Below are positions 36,181-45,035 of a stretch of DNA of 64,000 bases, in pieces. The translations under genes and the position numbers were made by a program. Origin of the DNA: Xanthomonas sontii (GTDB lineage Bacteria; Pseudomonadota; Gammaproteobacteria; Xanthomonadales; Xanthomonadaceae); the NCBI RefSeq assembly GCF_040529055.1, contig NZ_CP132342.1:2292001-2356000 (forward strand), given 5' to 3'. The first letter of the stretch is position 1. The number at the start of each line of letters is the position of its first letter. The notes below the pieces were generated by a model. That model worked only from the letters and a program-made list of their open reading frames with translations. It was not told the origin of the DNA and did no database searches.

Positions 36181-38096
36181 GTGCATGCGCGATCCTGCGG
36201 GGAGGGAAGGGAAGCGACGGGCTGCATTGCGGGCGTGGGGACGAGAGCGTCGGCGCAGCGCACCACGCCCGGTTGCAGCCGATGCAGATCGAGGATCAGC
36301 ACTTGGTTGGCCCCGGCGCGGAGCCAGGCGCCGGGGCAGTACAGGCATTGCTGCGGGCCGATGTCCCAGTAGCGGCCGAGCAGGCGCCCGTTGACCCACA
36401 GATAGCCCTTGCGCCAGTCGCGCATGTCCAGGTGCACGTCGCCGGGCTGGTCGAGGGTGAATTCGGTGGCGAAGAACAGGCCCGGGCGCTGCGGCGGCGC
36501 CTGCAGCGGGCGCAGCGACGGCGTCGGGTCCGCGTCCAGCGCCAGCCCGCGCACCTCCCAGCCATGCAGCTCCTGCCCATCGAGCCGCACCGGACCGAGC
36601 AGGCCCTTGCGATCGCCCAGCGCCGGGCCAAAGTTGATGTGGCCGAAACTGTCGACCAGCACCTCCAGCTCGCGCGTTTCCTGCGCTGCATCGGGCAGGC
36701 GCAGGTGCAACGCGCTGTGCAGGCGCGGATGCCGCACCCGCGACACGTGGTCCAGTTCGCGCCCGTCCAGATGCACCACCGCGTAGTCGTGGACCTGCCC
36801 CAGGTGCAGCGACTGGCCCGCGCCGATCCGGCGCCGATACAGCACCAGCCCTTGGTCCTGGCCGAGCAGGCGCTGGTTGTCGATCGGGGTGTCGGTCTGC
36901 AGCGCAGGGCCGAGGTTGTCCCACAGCGCGGCCACGGGCCTGGCCTGCACCGCGTCGAAGTGCGCGCGCCGCGGTGCGGCCGGTAGCGGCGGCGGTGGCG
37001 TGTCGGCTTGCGCGGCGATGATCTTGCGCAGCGTGAAATAGGCCGGCGTCGCACGGCCGGCTTCGTCGATGGGCGCGCCGTAGTCGTAGCTGGTCAGCGC
37101 CGGCTGGAACTGCGAGCCGTCGTCCTCGGCGTTTGCGCCAGCGCTGAGGCCGAAGTTGGTGCCACCGTGCACGACATACAGATTGAACGAATAGCCGGCG
37201 GCGGCGATGCGGCGCAGCAGCGGGGCATAGTCGCGACGCGCGAACTTCGGCTCGCCCCAGTGCGTGAGCCAGCCGGGGTAGCCCTCGGACACCCACACCG
37301 GCGCTTGCCCGGCAAAGGCCGTGGCCGCCTGCAGATCGTGCAGATCGGGACCATCGAGGCCTAGCGCGGCGCCGGGCAACATCGCCTGGCGCCGTCGCAG
37401 ATCCTTGAGCCCTTCGGCCAGCGAGAACGGCCCCTCGACCCCATGCGCCCGCCACAGCGCGGCCAGCGCCTGCAGATAGCCGACGTCGCTGCCGTGCATC
37501 GAGTACTCGTTCTCGATCTGCAGCATCAGCACCGGCCCACCGGCACTGGCCATCAACGGCGCGATGCGCGGCGCGATCGCCCCGATGTAGCGCTCCACCG
37601 CGGCCATGTAGCGCGCATCGTGGCGATCGCGCAGGCGGATGTTCGCCTCGCGCAGCAGATACGGCGGCAACCCGCCCAGCGTCCACTCCCCGCACACATA
37701 CGGACCGGGGCGCAGATACACCCACAACCCCTCCTGCTGGCACAACCGGATGAAGCCGACGAAATCGCGCTCGCCGCTGTCCAGATCGAACTGCCCCGGC
37801 GCCGTTTCCAGCGCATTCCACATCAGATACAGCGCGATGGTGTTCAACCCCATCGCCTTGGCCATGCGGATGCGATGCAACCAATCCGCCTTCGCGATCC
37901 GCAGCGGATGCAGTTCGCCACTGCGGATCTGCCACGGCTGCCCATCCAGCGTGAAGCGCCCCTGCGCGAAACCGAACGCGTGCGGCCGCCCGTCCGGCAC
38001 CGGCGCTGATGTTGGCACCGCTGCGCGCAGCATCGGCATCGCCGCCAAGCCCAATGGCGCCAGCAAGCCGAACCGACAGAAGGCGCGGCGTTTCAA
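36177..38096 (-). CDS. GH35 beta-galactosidase, second copy
   Basis: This 639-aa exported enzyme has the signal MKRRAFCRFGLLAPLGLAAM. The GH35 motifs are FTLDGQPWQIRSGELHPLRI, the acid/base E197 in IENEYSMHG and the nucleophile E271 in VSEGYPGWLTHWGE. Carbohydrate-binding C-terminal domains follow (YLWVNGRLLGRYWDIGPQQC). It is clearly divergent from the nixL copy, so it is not a recent duplicate. It is the first enzyme gene after the receptor and hairpin cluster, and its stop overlaps the permease start (ATGA). Confidence 0.9.
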   Translation of the reverse strand: MKRRAFCRFGLLAPLGLAAMPMLRAAVPTSAPVPDGRPHAFGFAQGRFTLDGQPWQIRSGELHPLRIAKADWLHRIRMAKAMGLNTIALYLMWNALETAPGQFDLDSGERDFVGFIRLCQQEGLWVYLRPGPYVCGEWTLGGLPPYLLREANIRLRDRHDARYMAAVERYIGAIAPRIAPLMASAGGPVLMLQIENEYSMHGSDVGYLQALAALWRAHGVEGPFSLAEGLKDLRRRQAMLPGAALGLDGPDLHDLQAATAFAGQAPVWVSEGYPGWLTHWGEPKFARRDYAPLLRRIAAAGYSFNLYVVHGGTNFGLSAGANAEDDGSQFQPALTSYDYGAPIDEAGRATPAYFTLRKIIAAQADTPPPPLPAAPRRAHFDAVQARPVAALWDNLGPALQTDTPIDNQRLLGQDQGLVLYRRRIGAGQSLHLGQVHDYAVVHLDGRELDHVSRVRHPRLHSALHLRLPDAAQETRELEVLVDSFGHINFGPALGDRKGLLGPVRLDGQELHGWEVRGLALDADPTPSLRPLQAPPQRPGLFFATEFTLDQPGDVHLDMRDWRKGYLWVNGRLLGRYWDIGPQQCLYCPGAWLRAGANQVLILDLHRLQPGVVRCADALVPTPAMQPVASLPSPQDRACT

Positions 38097-38700
38097 TGCG
38101 CGCTCCAGGAGGAGCGTTGCAGTTGCAGTGGTTGTTGCTGTTGCTTTTCAGCTTTTGATCTTCCCGGGTCCCCTCCGCAGCGGCGGAGCTGGCGGGTCAA
38201 ACCCCCCGCAGGGGGGCGGCGCACAAGGACGTGCGCCGTTTTCGGTCGGGGCACGATGCCCCGTCCGAAAATCCCGCTAGCGGAGCGGACCCGCGTAGCG
38301 GGCGCGAAGGCGGGGTGTGCTTTCTTTTGGTTACTTTTCTTTGCACAAGCAAAGAAAAGTGACTCGCCGCCAGGCGAAAGCTTTTGCTTTTGCCTTCCAA
38401 CATTCCCAGTAAAGCCCGTCGGGACTGAGGTCCCTCCCACAAAAAGCGTGGTCCAGGCGAAGTCGGTAAGGCCTGTCGCGGCTGAAGCCGCTCCTACGAC
38501 AAGCGGTGTGCGCGCTGCGCGAACGGGCTGCCGATGCAGCATGGTCCATGCCGCATCGGTAAAGCCCGTCGGGACTGAAGTCCCTCCCACAAAAAGCGTG
38601 GCCGAGGCGAAGTCGATAAGTCCCGTCGGGACTGAAGAAGCTCCCGCGGAGACCCTGGCAACGCTCCGCCATGGCATCCCAGTGCGCACGCCGCCGCGCC
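38097..38700. repeat. Intergenic cluster of hairpins and REP-like elements
   Basis: No gene. From 38170 to about 38310 six small palindromes follow each other: CTCCGC/GCGGAG, CCCCCCGCAGGGGGG, GCGCACAAGGACGTGCGC, GGGGCACGATGCCCC, CCGCTAGCGG and CCCGCGTAGCGGG. A perfect 12-bp stem then follows, ACTTTTCTTTGC (38333-38344) with GCAAAGAAAAGT (38349-38360). REP-like units occur at 38417-38440, 38475-38497 (the GGCTGAAGCCGCTCC type), 38567-38590 and, degenerate, 38623-38648. The cluster separates the receptor gene from the GH35-permease-kinase-GH4 genes. Confidence 0.85.
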
Positions 38701-41673
38701 CTAGAACGCGTACTTGACGGTCAACAACGTCATCATGCCGGCATCGACGATGTCCGACACCGCCAGATTGTGCCGGCCCACATGGCCCCAGTAACTGTAT
38801 TCCTTGGTGAGATTGGAGATCGACAGATCCACATTCACCCCGTTGTCGAACCGATAGCCCGCATGCAGATCCACCCGCCGCGTCGGCCGCGCCCACAGAT
38901 CGTCCCACGGCGCGTTCTGGTGCAGGAAATCGTAGTTCAGCAGATACGAACTGCTGAAGTGATAGCTCAGGTTCACCGAGAACTTCGAGCGCTCGTAGAA
39001 CAGCTCCAGATTGGCCATCGCATTCGGCGCCGACTGCATCTGCTCGTCCTCGAAGCCGACCATGCCCAGATCCGCGTGCGCATGCTGGCGCGTGGCATTG
39101 GCGCTGACGCCCAGCCCGTCGAACGGCGCCGGCAGATCCTGGAAGCGCTGCCGCGCGCTGACCTCCACGCCGTAGACGCGGCCGTCGCCGCCGTTGGTCG
39201 GCATCTGGTAGAACACCGTGCCGCTGCCGCTGGTGCCCGAATTGGCCTGGCCGGAACCCGCATCGTAGATGTAGTGATGCAGGCGCTTGTAGAAACCGGC
39301 CACCGAGAAGAACCCGCCATGGTCGGTCGCCCACTCGCCGGACAGGTCCAGGTTGGTCGAGGTGATCGCCTTCAGGTCCGGATTGCCCTGGCTGATGGTG
39401 GTGATGCCGTTGGAGATGTTGATCTGGCTGCCGCCGCCCAACTGCACGAACGCCGGCCGCGTATAGCTGGTCCACAGCGCGGCGCGGTAGGTGGTGGCGC
39501 TGTCCGGGCGCCAGGTCAGGAACACGCTCGGCAGCGGCTGGTCGTAATGCGTGCTGTTGGCGGCGAAGTAGCCGACCTGCTGGTTGCCGTCGCTGTCGGT
39601 GGGCGTGGTCCAGAAGGTGTTGTGGATGCTGGTGTGCTCGAAGCGCACGCCGGGCACCACTTCCAGGCTGCCGAAGGAGAAGGTCGCCATCGCGTACGCG
39701 GCGCTCACCGCCTCGGTGCCGCGCATGGTGTTGCAGTTGTAGTTGTTGACGTAGAACGCGCTGCCGCAGGTATCCAGGTCGTCGTCGGTGAGGTGGTTGG
39801 CGATGACCTGCGCCACCGCGCCTTCGCTGACCCGCGGCGTGGCCCAGTGGTACTTGCCGGGGAAGATCGCCGCGTAGCCGCCGTTGAAGATGCCCAGGTC
39901 GCCGAGCGTGCTGGTGTCGGGCACCGGGCCGGTCCACCAGTCGCGGTTGCTGTAGTGGCGGCTGCTCTTGCTGTACTTCACGCCGAACTGCAGCGCGGTC
40001 AGCGCGCCGTCGGCGAAGTCGTAGCGCGCGTCGAACTTGGCGCCGCCCTTCTTCTGCCCGGAGTAGATCTTGGTCGATTCGCCGTAGCTGCTGGCGTACA
40101 GCGAGGGGATGTTGTTGACCTGCGCCAGCAGCGCCGGGGTCAGCTGCGGGTAGGGGAAGGCGCCGCTGCCGTAGCGCATCAGGCTGCTGCCGGAGTAGGC
40201 GAAATTGGCCTGGCTGAACTTGTCCTCGCGCCCGTCGATCTCGATGTGGTCGGGGCGGTCGTTGTCGCCGAAGCTGTAGAACAGGTTCGGCGACAGCGTC
40301 CAGTTGCCGGCGGTCTTGCGCGCGCCCACCTGGAAGGTGGCCAGGTCGGCGATTTCCGGGTTGGTCTCGTACCAGAAGCGCGCGGCGATGCGGTTGATGT
40401 TGGGCGAATACACGCCGGGCGTGGCGGTGGGCACGAAGCTGACGTCCTGCGGCAGCAACTGCACGAAGGTGGTGCCCTGGTCGGTCTTGGCGTAGGCGTA
40501 GGTGGCGCGTGCGTACACCGACAGGGTGTCGTCCACGTTCCAGTCGAAGGCGGCGTTGCCGCCGTAGCGGCGCTCCCAGCCGGCGACCACGCCGACGTTC
40601 ATGCCGGTGCTGGTCAGGTTGTCCTGCGGCGCGTAGCCGGCGGCGTTGCTGCCGTCGGCATTGGCATGCAGGAATTTCCAGGAGCCGTCGTTGAGCGCGC
40701 TGGTGGCCGCGGCCACCTCGCTGTTGGTCGAGGTGCGGTAGTCGTAATAAGCGCTGGCGTAGAAGCCGAACTGCTGCTCGTCGCCGAACTTGTGCTGGAA
40801 CTCGCCGGCCAGGCCGCCGCCGAGGCCGTCGCCGCCGTAGTCGCGGGCGCGGCTCTCGACGCGGCCGCTGACGGTGACGCTGCCGCTGGTGGCGTCCTTG
40901 TAGTCGTAGGCGGTGGGCGTGCGGAAATCCAGGGTACCGCCGATCGCGTCGCCGTCCATGTCGGCGGTGGAGGTCTTGTTGGCGACGATGGTCTGCAGGC
41001 CGGAAGGCGGCAGCAGGCTCAACTGCACGCTGCGGCTGTACGGCATGCCCTGGGCGACGGTGACGCCGTCGATCAGGTTGACGTTGTACTCGGAGGGCAG
41101 GCCGCGCACCGAGGCGAACATGCCTTCGCCGCGCGCGGCGCCGTCGACGCCGCCGAAGTAGCCCGAGCCGCTGTAGGTGATGTTGATGCCGGCGATCAGG
41201 CCCAGCGCCTCGGCGACGTTGTGCACGGCGGTGTGCTCGAGATCGTTGGCCGACAGTACGTCCACCGTGTTCGAGGAGTTCATCTTCAGCGTGCTGGCGT
41301 CGTAGCGGTTGGCCGCCACGCTGATGGTCTGCAATTGCTTGGCCTCGTCCAGCGCGATAGACACCGTGGCGGCGCCGCTGTCGGCGACCTGCACGGTGGT
41401 TTCCGGCGCGCTGAAACCGGGGTAGTCCAGCTGCAGTGCGTACTGCCCGGCCGGCACGTCGGCGATGACGAAGCGGCCCTGGGCGTCGGTGACGGCGCTG
41501 AGCGCGGTGCCGGCGATGGCCACTTTCGCATGGGCGGCGGGCTTGCCGCTGCTGCGCTCCTTGAGTTCGCCCTGCACGGTGCCGGCCAGCGCCGGTGCGG
41601 TGGCGGCAAGGCCGGTGATGGCCAGGATGGCGGCGCACAGCGCCTTGCGCTTGCAATAGGGATGGGTTGCCAC
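38701..41673 (-). CDS. TonB-dependent outer-membrane receptor, carbohydrate type
   Basis: This 990-aa protein has a GTG start at 41673 and a signal peptide (CAAILAITGLAATAPALAG). Residues about 30-110 form a CarboxypepD-reg-like domain (HAKVAIAGTALSAVTDAQGR). A plug domain follows (VDVLSANDLEHTAVHNVAEA, EYNVNLIDGVTV), then a long beta-barrel ending in the aromatic YAF typical of outer-membrane proteins. It probably imports an oligosaccharide processed by the downstream GH35, permease, kinase and GH4 genes. The plug shows an extended form seen in xanthomonad sugar receptors. Confidence 0.92.
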   Translation of the reverse strand: MATHPYCKRKALCAAILAITGLAATAPALAGTVQGELKERSSGKPAAHAKVAIAGTALSAVTDAQGRFVIADVPAGQYALQLDYPGFSAPETTVQVADSGAATVSIALDEAKQLQTISVAANRYDASTLKMNSSNTVDVLSANDLEHTAVHNVAEALGLIAGINITYSGSGYFGGVDGAARGEGMFASVRGLPSEYNVNLIDGVTVAQGMPYSRSVQLSLLPPSGLQTIVANKTSTADMDGDAIGGTLDFRTPTAYDYKDATSGSVTVSGRVESRARDYGGDGLGGGLAGEFQHKFGDEQQFGFYASAYYDYRTSTNSEVAAATSALNDGSWKFLHANADGSNAAGYAPQDNLTSTGMNVGVVAGWERRYGGNAAFDWNVDDTLSVYARATYAYAKTDQGTTFVQLLPQDVSFVPTATPGVYSPNINRIAARFWYETNPEIADLATFQVGARKTAGNWTLSPNLFYSFGDNDRPDHIEIDGREDKFSQANFAYSGSSLMRYGSGAFPYPQLTPALLAQVNNIPSLYASSYGESTKIYSGQKKGGAKFDARYDFADGALTALQFGVKYSKSSRHYSNRDWWTGPVPDTSTLGDLGIFNGGYAAIFPGKYHWATPRVSEGAVAQVIANHLTDDDLDTCGSAFYVNNYNCNTMRGTEAVSAAYAMATFSFGSLEVVPGVRFEHTSIHNTFWTTPTDSDGNQQVGYFAANSTHYDQPLPSVFLTWRPDSATTYRAALWTSYTRPAFVQLGGGSQINISNGITTISQGNPDLKAITSTNLDLSGEWATDHGGFFSVAGFYKRLHHYIYDAGSGQANSGTSGSGTVFYQMPTNGGDGRVYGVEVSARQRFQDLPAPFDGLGVSANATRQHAHADLGMVGFEDEQMQSAPNAMANLELFYERSKFSVNLSYHFSSSYLLNYDFLHQNAPWDDLWARPTRRVDLHAGYRFDNGVNVDLSISNLTKEYSYWGHVGRHNLAVSDIVDAGMMTLLTVKYAF

Positions 41674-42070
41674 GTGACACCTCGCTGATCGTGATCGGTG
41701 CGGGCACGCGCCGAAGGCGACGCGCCGCTGCGTTCCTGGAAGGCAGACACGGTGGACGGAAGGCGCGCGCGCTCGAACCGCACGCCAGAGGGCGTGCGAA
41801 CAGGACAGAGCGAACGGCGACCGACGCGAGGCGTCTGCCGGCTGGGCGGACCGTTAGATGGCGATCAGTGGCGTGGCGGCGAGTAGCCGGCGATGCACTT
41901 GGAGCGCGAACGCAGCGCGCTCAGCTTGTAGCGACGGGTCATGCGCAGCGGCCCCCATGCGTGCCCGCGCGGAACGCGGACGACAGGCAGGGCGCCGGAA
42001 CTCCGGCGAGGCATCGATCCTGGCTGCGACGACTGCATGACATGGCACATCACCCCTGGAACTGCCCTGG

Positions 42071-42095
42071 AAAACGCCGCAAGTGCTGCGGCGTT
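42071..42095 (-). terminator. Terminator-like hairpin in the nixI-receptor gap
   Basis: AACGCCGCA (42073-42081) and TGCGGCGTT (42087-42095) form a perfect 9-bp stem around AGTGC. On the minus strand it is followed by TTTT. It lies beyond the GH3 stop and ahead of the receptor gene, so it could end GH3 transcription or act as an attenuator in the receptor leader. Confidence 0.65.
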
Positions 42096-42132
42096 CGGCG
42101 CGTCTGGCATCGTCGATGCGCGGCACCGACGT

Positions 42133-42165
42133 GTTATCGATACCTCTGTCCCGGAAGACTGTCAA
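42133..42165 (-). promoter_or_regulatory. Probable receptor promoter with LacI-like operator
   Basis: On the minus strand a perfect TTGACA (42165-42160) is followed after 17 nt by TATCGA (42142-42137). The -10 region is embedded in the near-palindrome GGTATCGATAAC (42144-42133), typical of LacI-family operators. The intergenic gap 41674-42305 is otherwise gene-free. The leader to the receptor start would be about 450 nt. Confidence 0.6.
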
Positions 42166-42305
42166 TAGCTCGTGAAAAATAAAGTAGCAGGACGCTGCAA
42201 CGTGCGGGGATGGCGCCCGGCGGCGGCAGCGCGCCGGGCCGTTACGCTGCACCGCCGCATGCGCTGGCGCATTTCGTAGACAGGGGCCGTGGGCGGCCCC
42301 GTCGC

Positions 42306-45035
42306 TCACTTCGGCAGGGCCATGCGCCCGCTGATCGAGAACGCCGCGTCCTCGCCGGGCGCGCCGGTACCGGGCTGGCCGCCACCGACGAACAGCCGGT
42401 AGTCGCCGGCCTCGACCGCGCGCTGGCCGCTGCGGTCGACGTCGCTGAGTTGGCGCGGGTCCAGCGCGAAGCGCAGCGTGCGCGCCTCGCCCGGCTGCAG
42501 GTGCACGCGCTGGAAGCCGACCAGGCTGCGCAGCGGCGACTGCGCGCGCTGCGGGTACTGCAGGTAGACCTGCACCACCTCGTCGCCGGCGCGCGCGCCG
42601 GTGTTGCGCACGGTGGTGCTCACCTGCAGCGGCTGGCCGGCCTGCAGCGTCGCGGTCGACAGCTGCGGCGCGTCGTAGGCGAACTGGGTGTAGCTCAGCC
42701 CGTAGCCGAACGGGAACAGCGGCTCGCCCTTGAAGTAGCGGTAGGTGCGGCCCTTCATGTCGTAGCTGACGTAGGGCGGCAGATCCTTGGTCGAGCGGTA
42801 GAAGGTCACCGGCAGGCGCCCGCCGGGGTTGATGTCGCCGGCCAGCGCCTGGGCGATCGCGGTGCCGCCGGACTGGCCCGGATACCAGGCGGCGATGATC
42901 GCGTCGGCATGCTGCTTGGCCCAGTTCAACGCCACCGCGCTGCCGCTCATCAGCACCACGACGAGTGGTTTGCCGCTGGCCTTGGCCCGTTCCAGCAACG
43001 CCTGCTGCGCCGCCGGCAGCGCCAGGTCGTTGCGGTCGCCGCCGTCGAAGCCGGGCACGTCGATGCGCAGTTCCTCGCCTTCCACGTCCGGCGACAGGCC
43101 GACGAAGGCCACCACCGCGTCGGCCTGCGCCACCGCGCGTTCGGCCTCGGCCAGTTGCAGCGCCGGCGGCGCCAGCCACTCCAGGCGCAGGCCCTGGTCC
43201 TGGCCGCGGTGTTCCAGCTCCAGGCGGATGCGCCGCGGCCGCGCGTCGTCGAAATGCAGCACGGTCTCGACGTTGCGGCCGTCGGCGTTGTGCATGCCGG
43301 CCGGCACGTGCTTGTCCTCGGCGTTGCCGGCCACCACCAGCTGATCGTCGATGTACAGGCGCACGGGATCGTGGCCGGCGCAGTCGAAGCAGCGCGCCAC
43401 CCGCACCGCCAGGGTGTAGTCGCCCGGGCCGGGCGGCAGCAGTTCGCCGCTCCAGCGCACCGAGTAGCGATCCTTGTCCACGCCCTTGGCCGGGGCCACG
43501 TGGTCCCAGTTGAAGCCGACCACGCGGTCCTGGCGCTGCACGCGCGGCGTGCCGGCCAGGTCCAGGTTGTCGAAGTACTCGCCGCGCAGCCCGGGCTTGC
43601 CGTCGCTGCGCAGGGCGGTCTCGGGGATCATGCCGGGCACGCCGGCGGCCAGCGGCGCGCCCTGCGCATAGGCGACCTGGGCGACTCCGAAGCGCGTGCG
43701 CAGGCCCTGCAGCGGCGTCACCGGCTGCACCGAGGTGCCCTGGTAATTGGCTTCCAGCGCGGCCAGCGCGTCGGCGTTGGGGCCGAGCACGGCCAGGCGC
43801 AGGCCCGGGCGCAGCGGCAGGGTGGCGTTGGCGTTCTTCAGCAGCACCAGCGATTGCTGCGCGGCCTGCAGCGCCAGCGCGCGGTGCGCGGCGCTGTCGA
43901 TGTCCCTGGCGCCCAGCCGCGCATACGGATCGTTGCGCGGCGGCTGCAGTTCGCCGAGCCGGTAGCGCGCGGCGAACAGGCGCACCAGCGAGCGGTCGAG
44001 CAGGGCTTCGTCGGCTTCGCCGCGGTCGAAGGCGATGCCGAGGTCGCGGTAGGCGTAGCCGCAGTTCAGATCGTGCCCGGCCTTGAGTGCGGCCGCGGAC
44101 GAGCCGGCGTTGTCGGGGCGGTAGTAGTGGAACTGGGTCATGTCGTCGATCGCATCGCAATCGGACACGACGAAGCCCTTGAAGCCCCAGTCGCCGCGCA
44201 CGCGGCCGTCGAGCAGCCAATCGGCGGCGCAGGCGGGCGTGCCGTGCAGGGAGTTGTACGCGCACATCACCGAGCCTGCCTGGCCGTCGACGATGGCGGC
44301 GCGGAACGCCGGCGAATAGGTCGCCTCGAAATCGTGCGGCGACACGTCCACGTCGAAACCGTGGCGGCCCGGTTCCGGCCCGCTGTGCACGGCCAGGTGC
44401 TTGGGCGTGGCGATGGTGCGCGGATGCGCCGGATCGTCGCCCTGCAGGCCGTGGATGAAGCCGACCGCGAGCCGTCCGGTGAGGTAGGGATCCTCGCCGT
44501 AGGTCTCCATGCCGCGGCCCCAGCGCGGGTCGCGGAAGATGTTGATGTTGGGCGACCAGATGGTCAGCCCGGCGTAGCGCGGATGGTCCTTGCCGGGGCC
44601 GCCGGCGAGATTGAACTTGGCCCGCGCCTCGGTGGAGGTGACGGTGCCGACGTCGTGCAGCAGTTCGGCGTTCCAGGTCGCGGCCAGGCCGATCGCCTGC
44701 GGGAACACCGTGGCTTCGCCGTTGCGGGCGATGCCGTGCAGGCCCTCGCTCCACCACTCGTAGGCGGGTACGCCCAGGCGCGGGATCGCCGGCGCAGCGT
44801 TCATCGCCTGCGCGATCTTCTCGGCGCGGGTCATCTTCGCCACCAGCGCGGCGGCACGGTCCTCGGCCTCGTCGGCATGGGCGAGCGGGGCGGCGAGCAG
44901 GCCGATCGCACACAGCGCCAGGTAGATGCGCCTTTGTGGGAGGGACTTCCGTCCCGACGCTTTACCGGTAATGCCCCGTCGGGACTGAAGTCCCTCCCAC
45001 AAGGTGACGCCCGCCCGCGACATCGGCTTGCCCAT
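42306..45035 (-). CDS. nixI: GH3 beta-xylosidase/beta-glucosidase with PA14 domain
   Basis: The ATG at 45035 shares one base with the GH2 stop (TGATG), supporting this start. The protein has 909 aa. Residues 12-34 are encoded exactly by a 69-nt REP element; they extend the n-region before the signal core IYLALCAIGLLAAPLAHA. The GH3 N-domain contains WWSEGLHGIARNG, ATPKHLAVHSGPE and the nucleophile D292 in VVSDCDAID. A PA14 domain (LRGEYFDNLDLAG...) is inserted into the second GH3 domain, and a FnIII-like end follows. In X. campestris NixI removes the beta-1,2-xylose of plant N-glycans after NixK action. Confidence 0.92.
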   Translation of the reverse strand: MGKPMSRAGVTLWEGLQSRRGITGKASGRKSLPQRRIYLALCAIGLLAAPLAHADEAEDRAAALVAKMTRAEKIAQAMNAAPAIPRLGVPAYEWWSEGLHGIARNGEATVFPQAIGLAATWNAELLHDVGTVTSTEARAKFNLAGGPGKDHPRYAGLTIWSPNINIFRDPRWGRGMETYGEDPYLTGRLAVGFIHGLQGDDPAHPRTIATPKHLAVHSGPEPGRHGFDVDVSPHDFEATYSPAFRAAIVDGQAGSVMCAYNSLHGTPACAADWLLDGRVRGDWGFKGFVVSDCDAIDDMTQFHYYRPDNAGSSAAALKAGHDLNCGYAYRDLGIAFDRGEADEALLDRSLVRLFAARYRLGELQPPRNDPYARLGARDIDSAAHRALALQAAQQSLVLLKNANATLPLRPGLRLAVLGPNADALAALEANYQGTSVQPVTPLQGLRTRFGVAQVAYAQGAPLAAGVPGMIPETALRSDGKPGLRGEYFDNLDLAGTPRVQRQDRVVGFNWDHVAPAKGVDKDRYSVRWSGELLPPGPGDYTLAVRVARCFDCAGHDPVRLYIDDQLVVAGNAEDKHVPAGMHNADGRNVETVLHFDDARPRRIRLELEHRGQDQGLRLEWLAPPALQLAEAERAVAQADAVVAFVGLSPDVEGEELRIDVPGFDGGDRNDLALPAAQQALLERAKASGKPLVVVLMSGSAVALNWAKQHADAIIAAWYPGQSGGTAIAQALAGDINPGGRLPVTFYRSTKDLPPYVSYDMKGRTYRYFKGEPLFPFGYGLSYTQFAYDAPQLSTATLQAGQPLQVSTTVRNTGARAGDEVVQVYLQYPQRAQSPLRSLVGFQRVHLQPGEARTLRFALDPRQLSDVDRSGQRAVEAGDYRLFVGGGQPGTGAPGEDAAFSISGRMALPK
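44934..45002. repeat. 69-bp REP element inside the nixI coding region
   Basis: TTGTGGGAGGGACTTCCGTC...CTGAAGTCCCTCCCACAA forms a two-armed palindrome of exactly 69 bp (23 codons). It keeps the GH3 frame open and encodes residues 12-34 of the protein. It matches the intergenic copy at 30760-30825. Confidence 0.9.

Noticed and set aside
36181..37935. Upstream extension of the APC permease frame through the GH35 gene
   Set aside because: Residues there have shadow composition; the permease starts at 36180 with ATGA overlap.
41865..41942. 25-codon minus-strand frame MTRRYKLSALRSRSKCIAGY... in the receptor leader
   Set aside because: Plausible leader peptide but no ribosome binding site or family match, so not listed as a gene.
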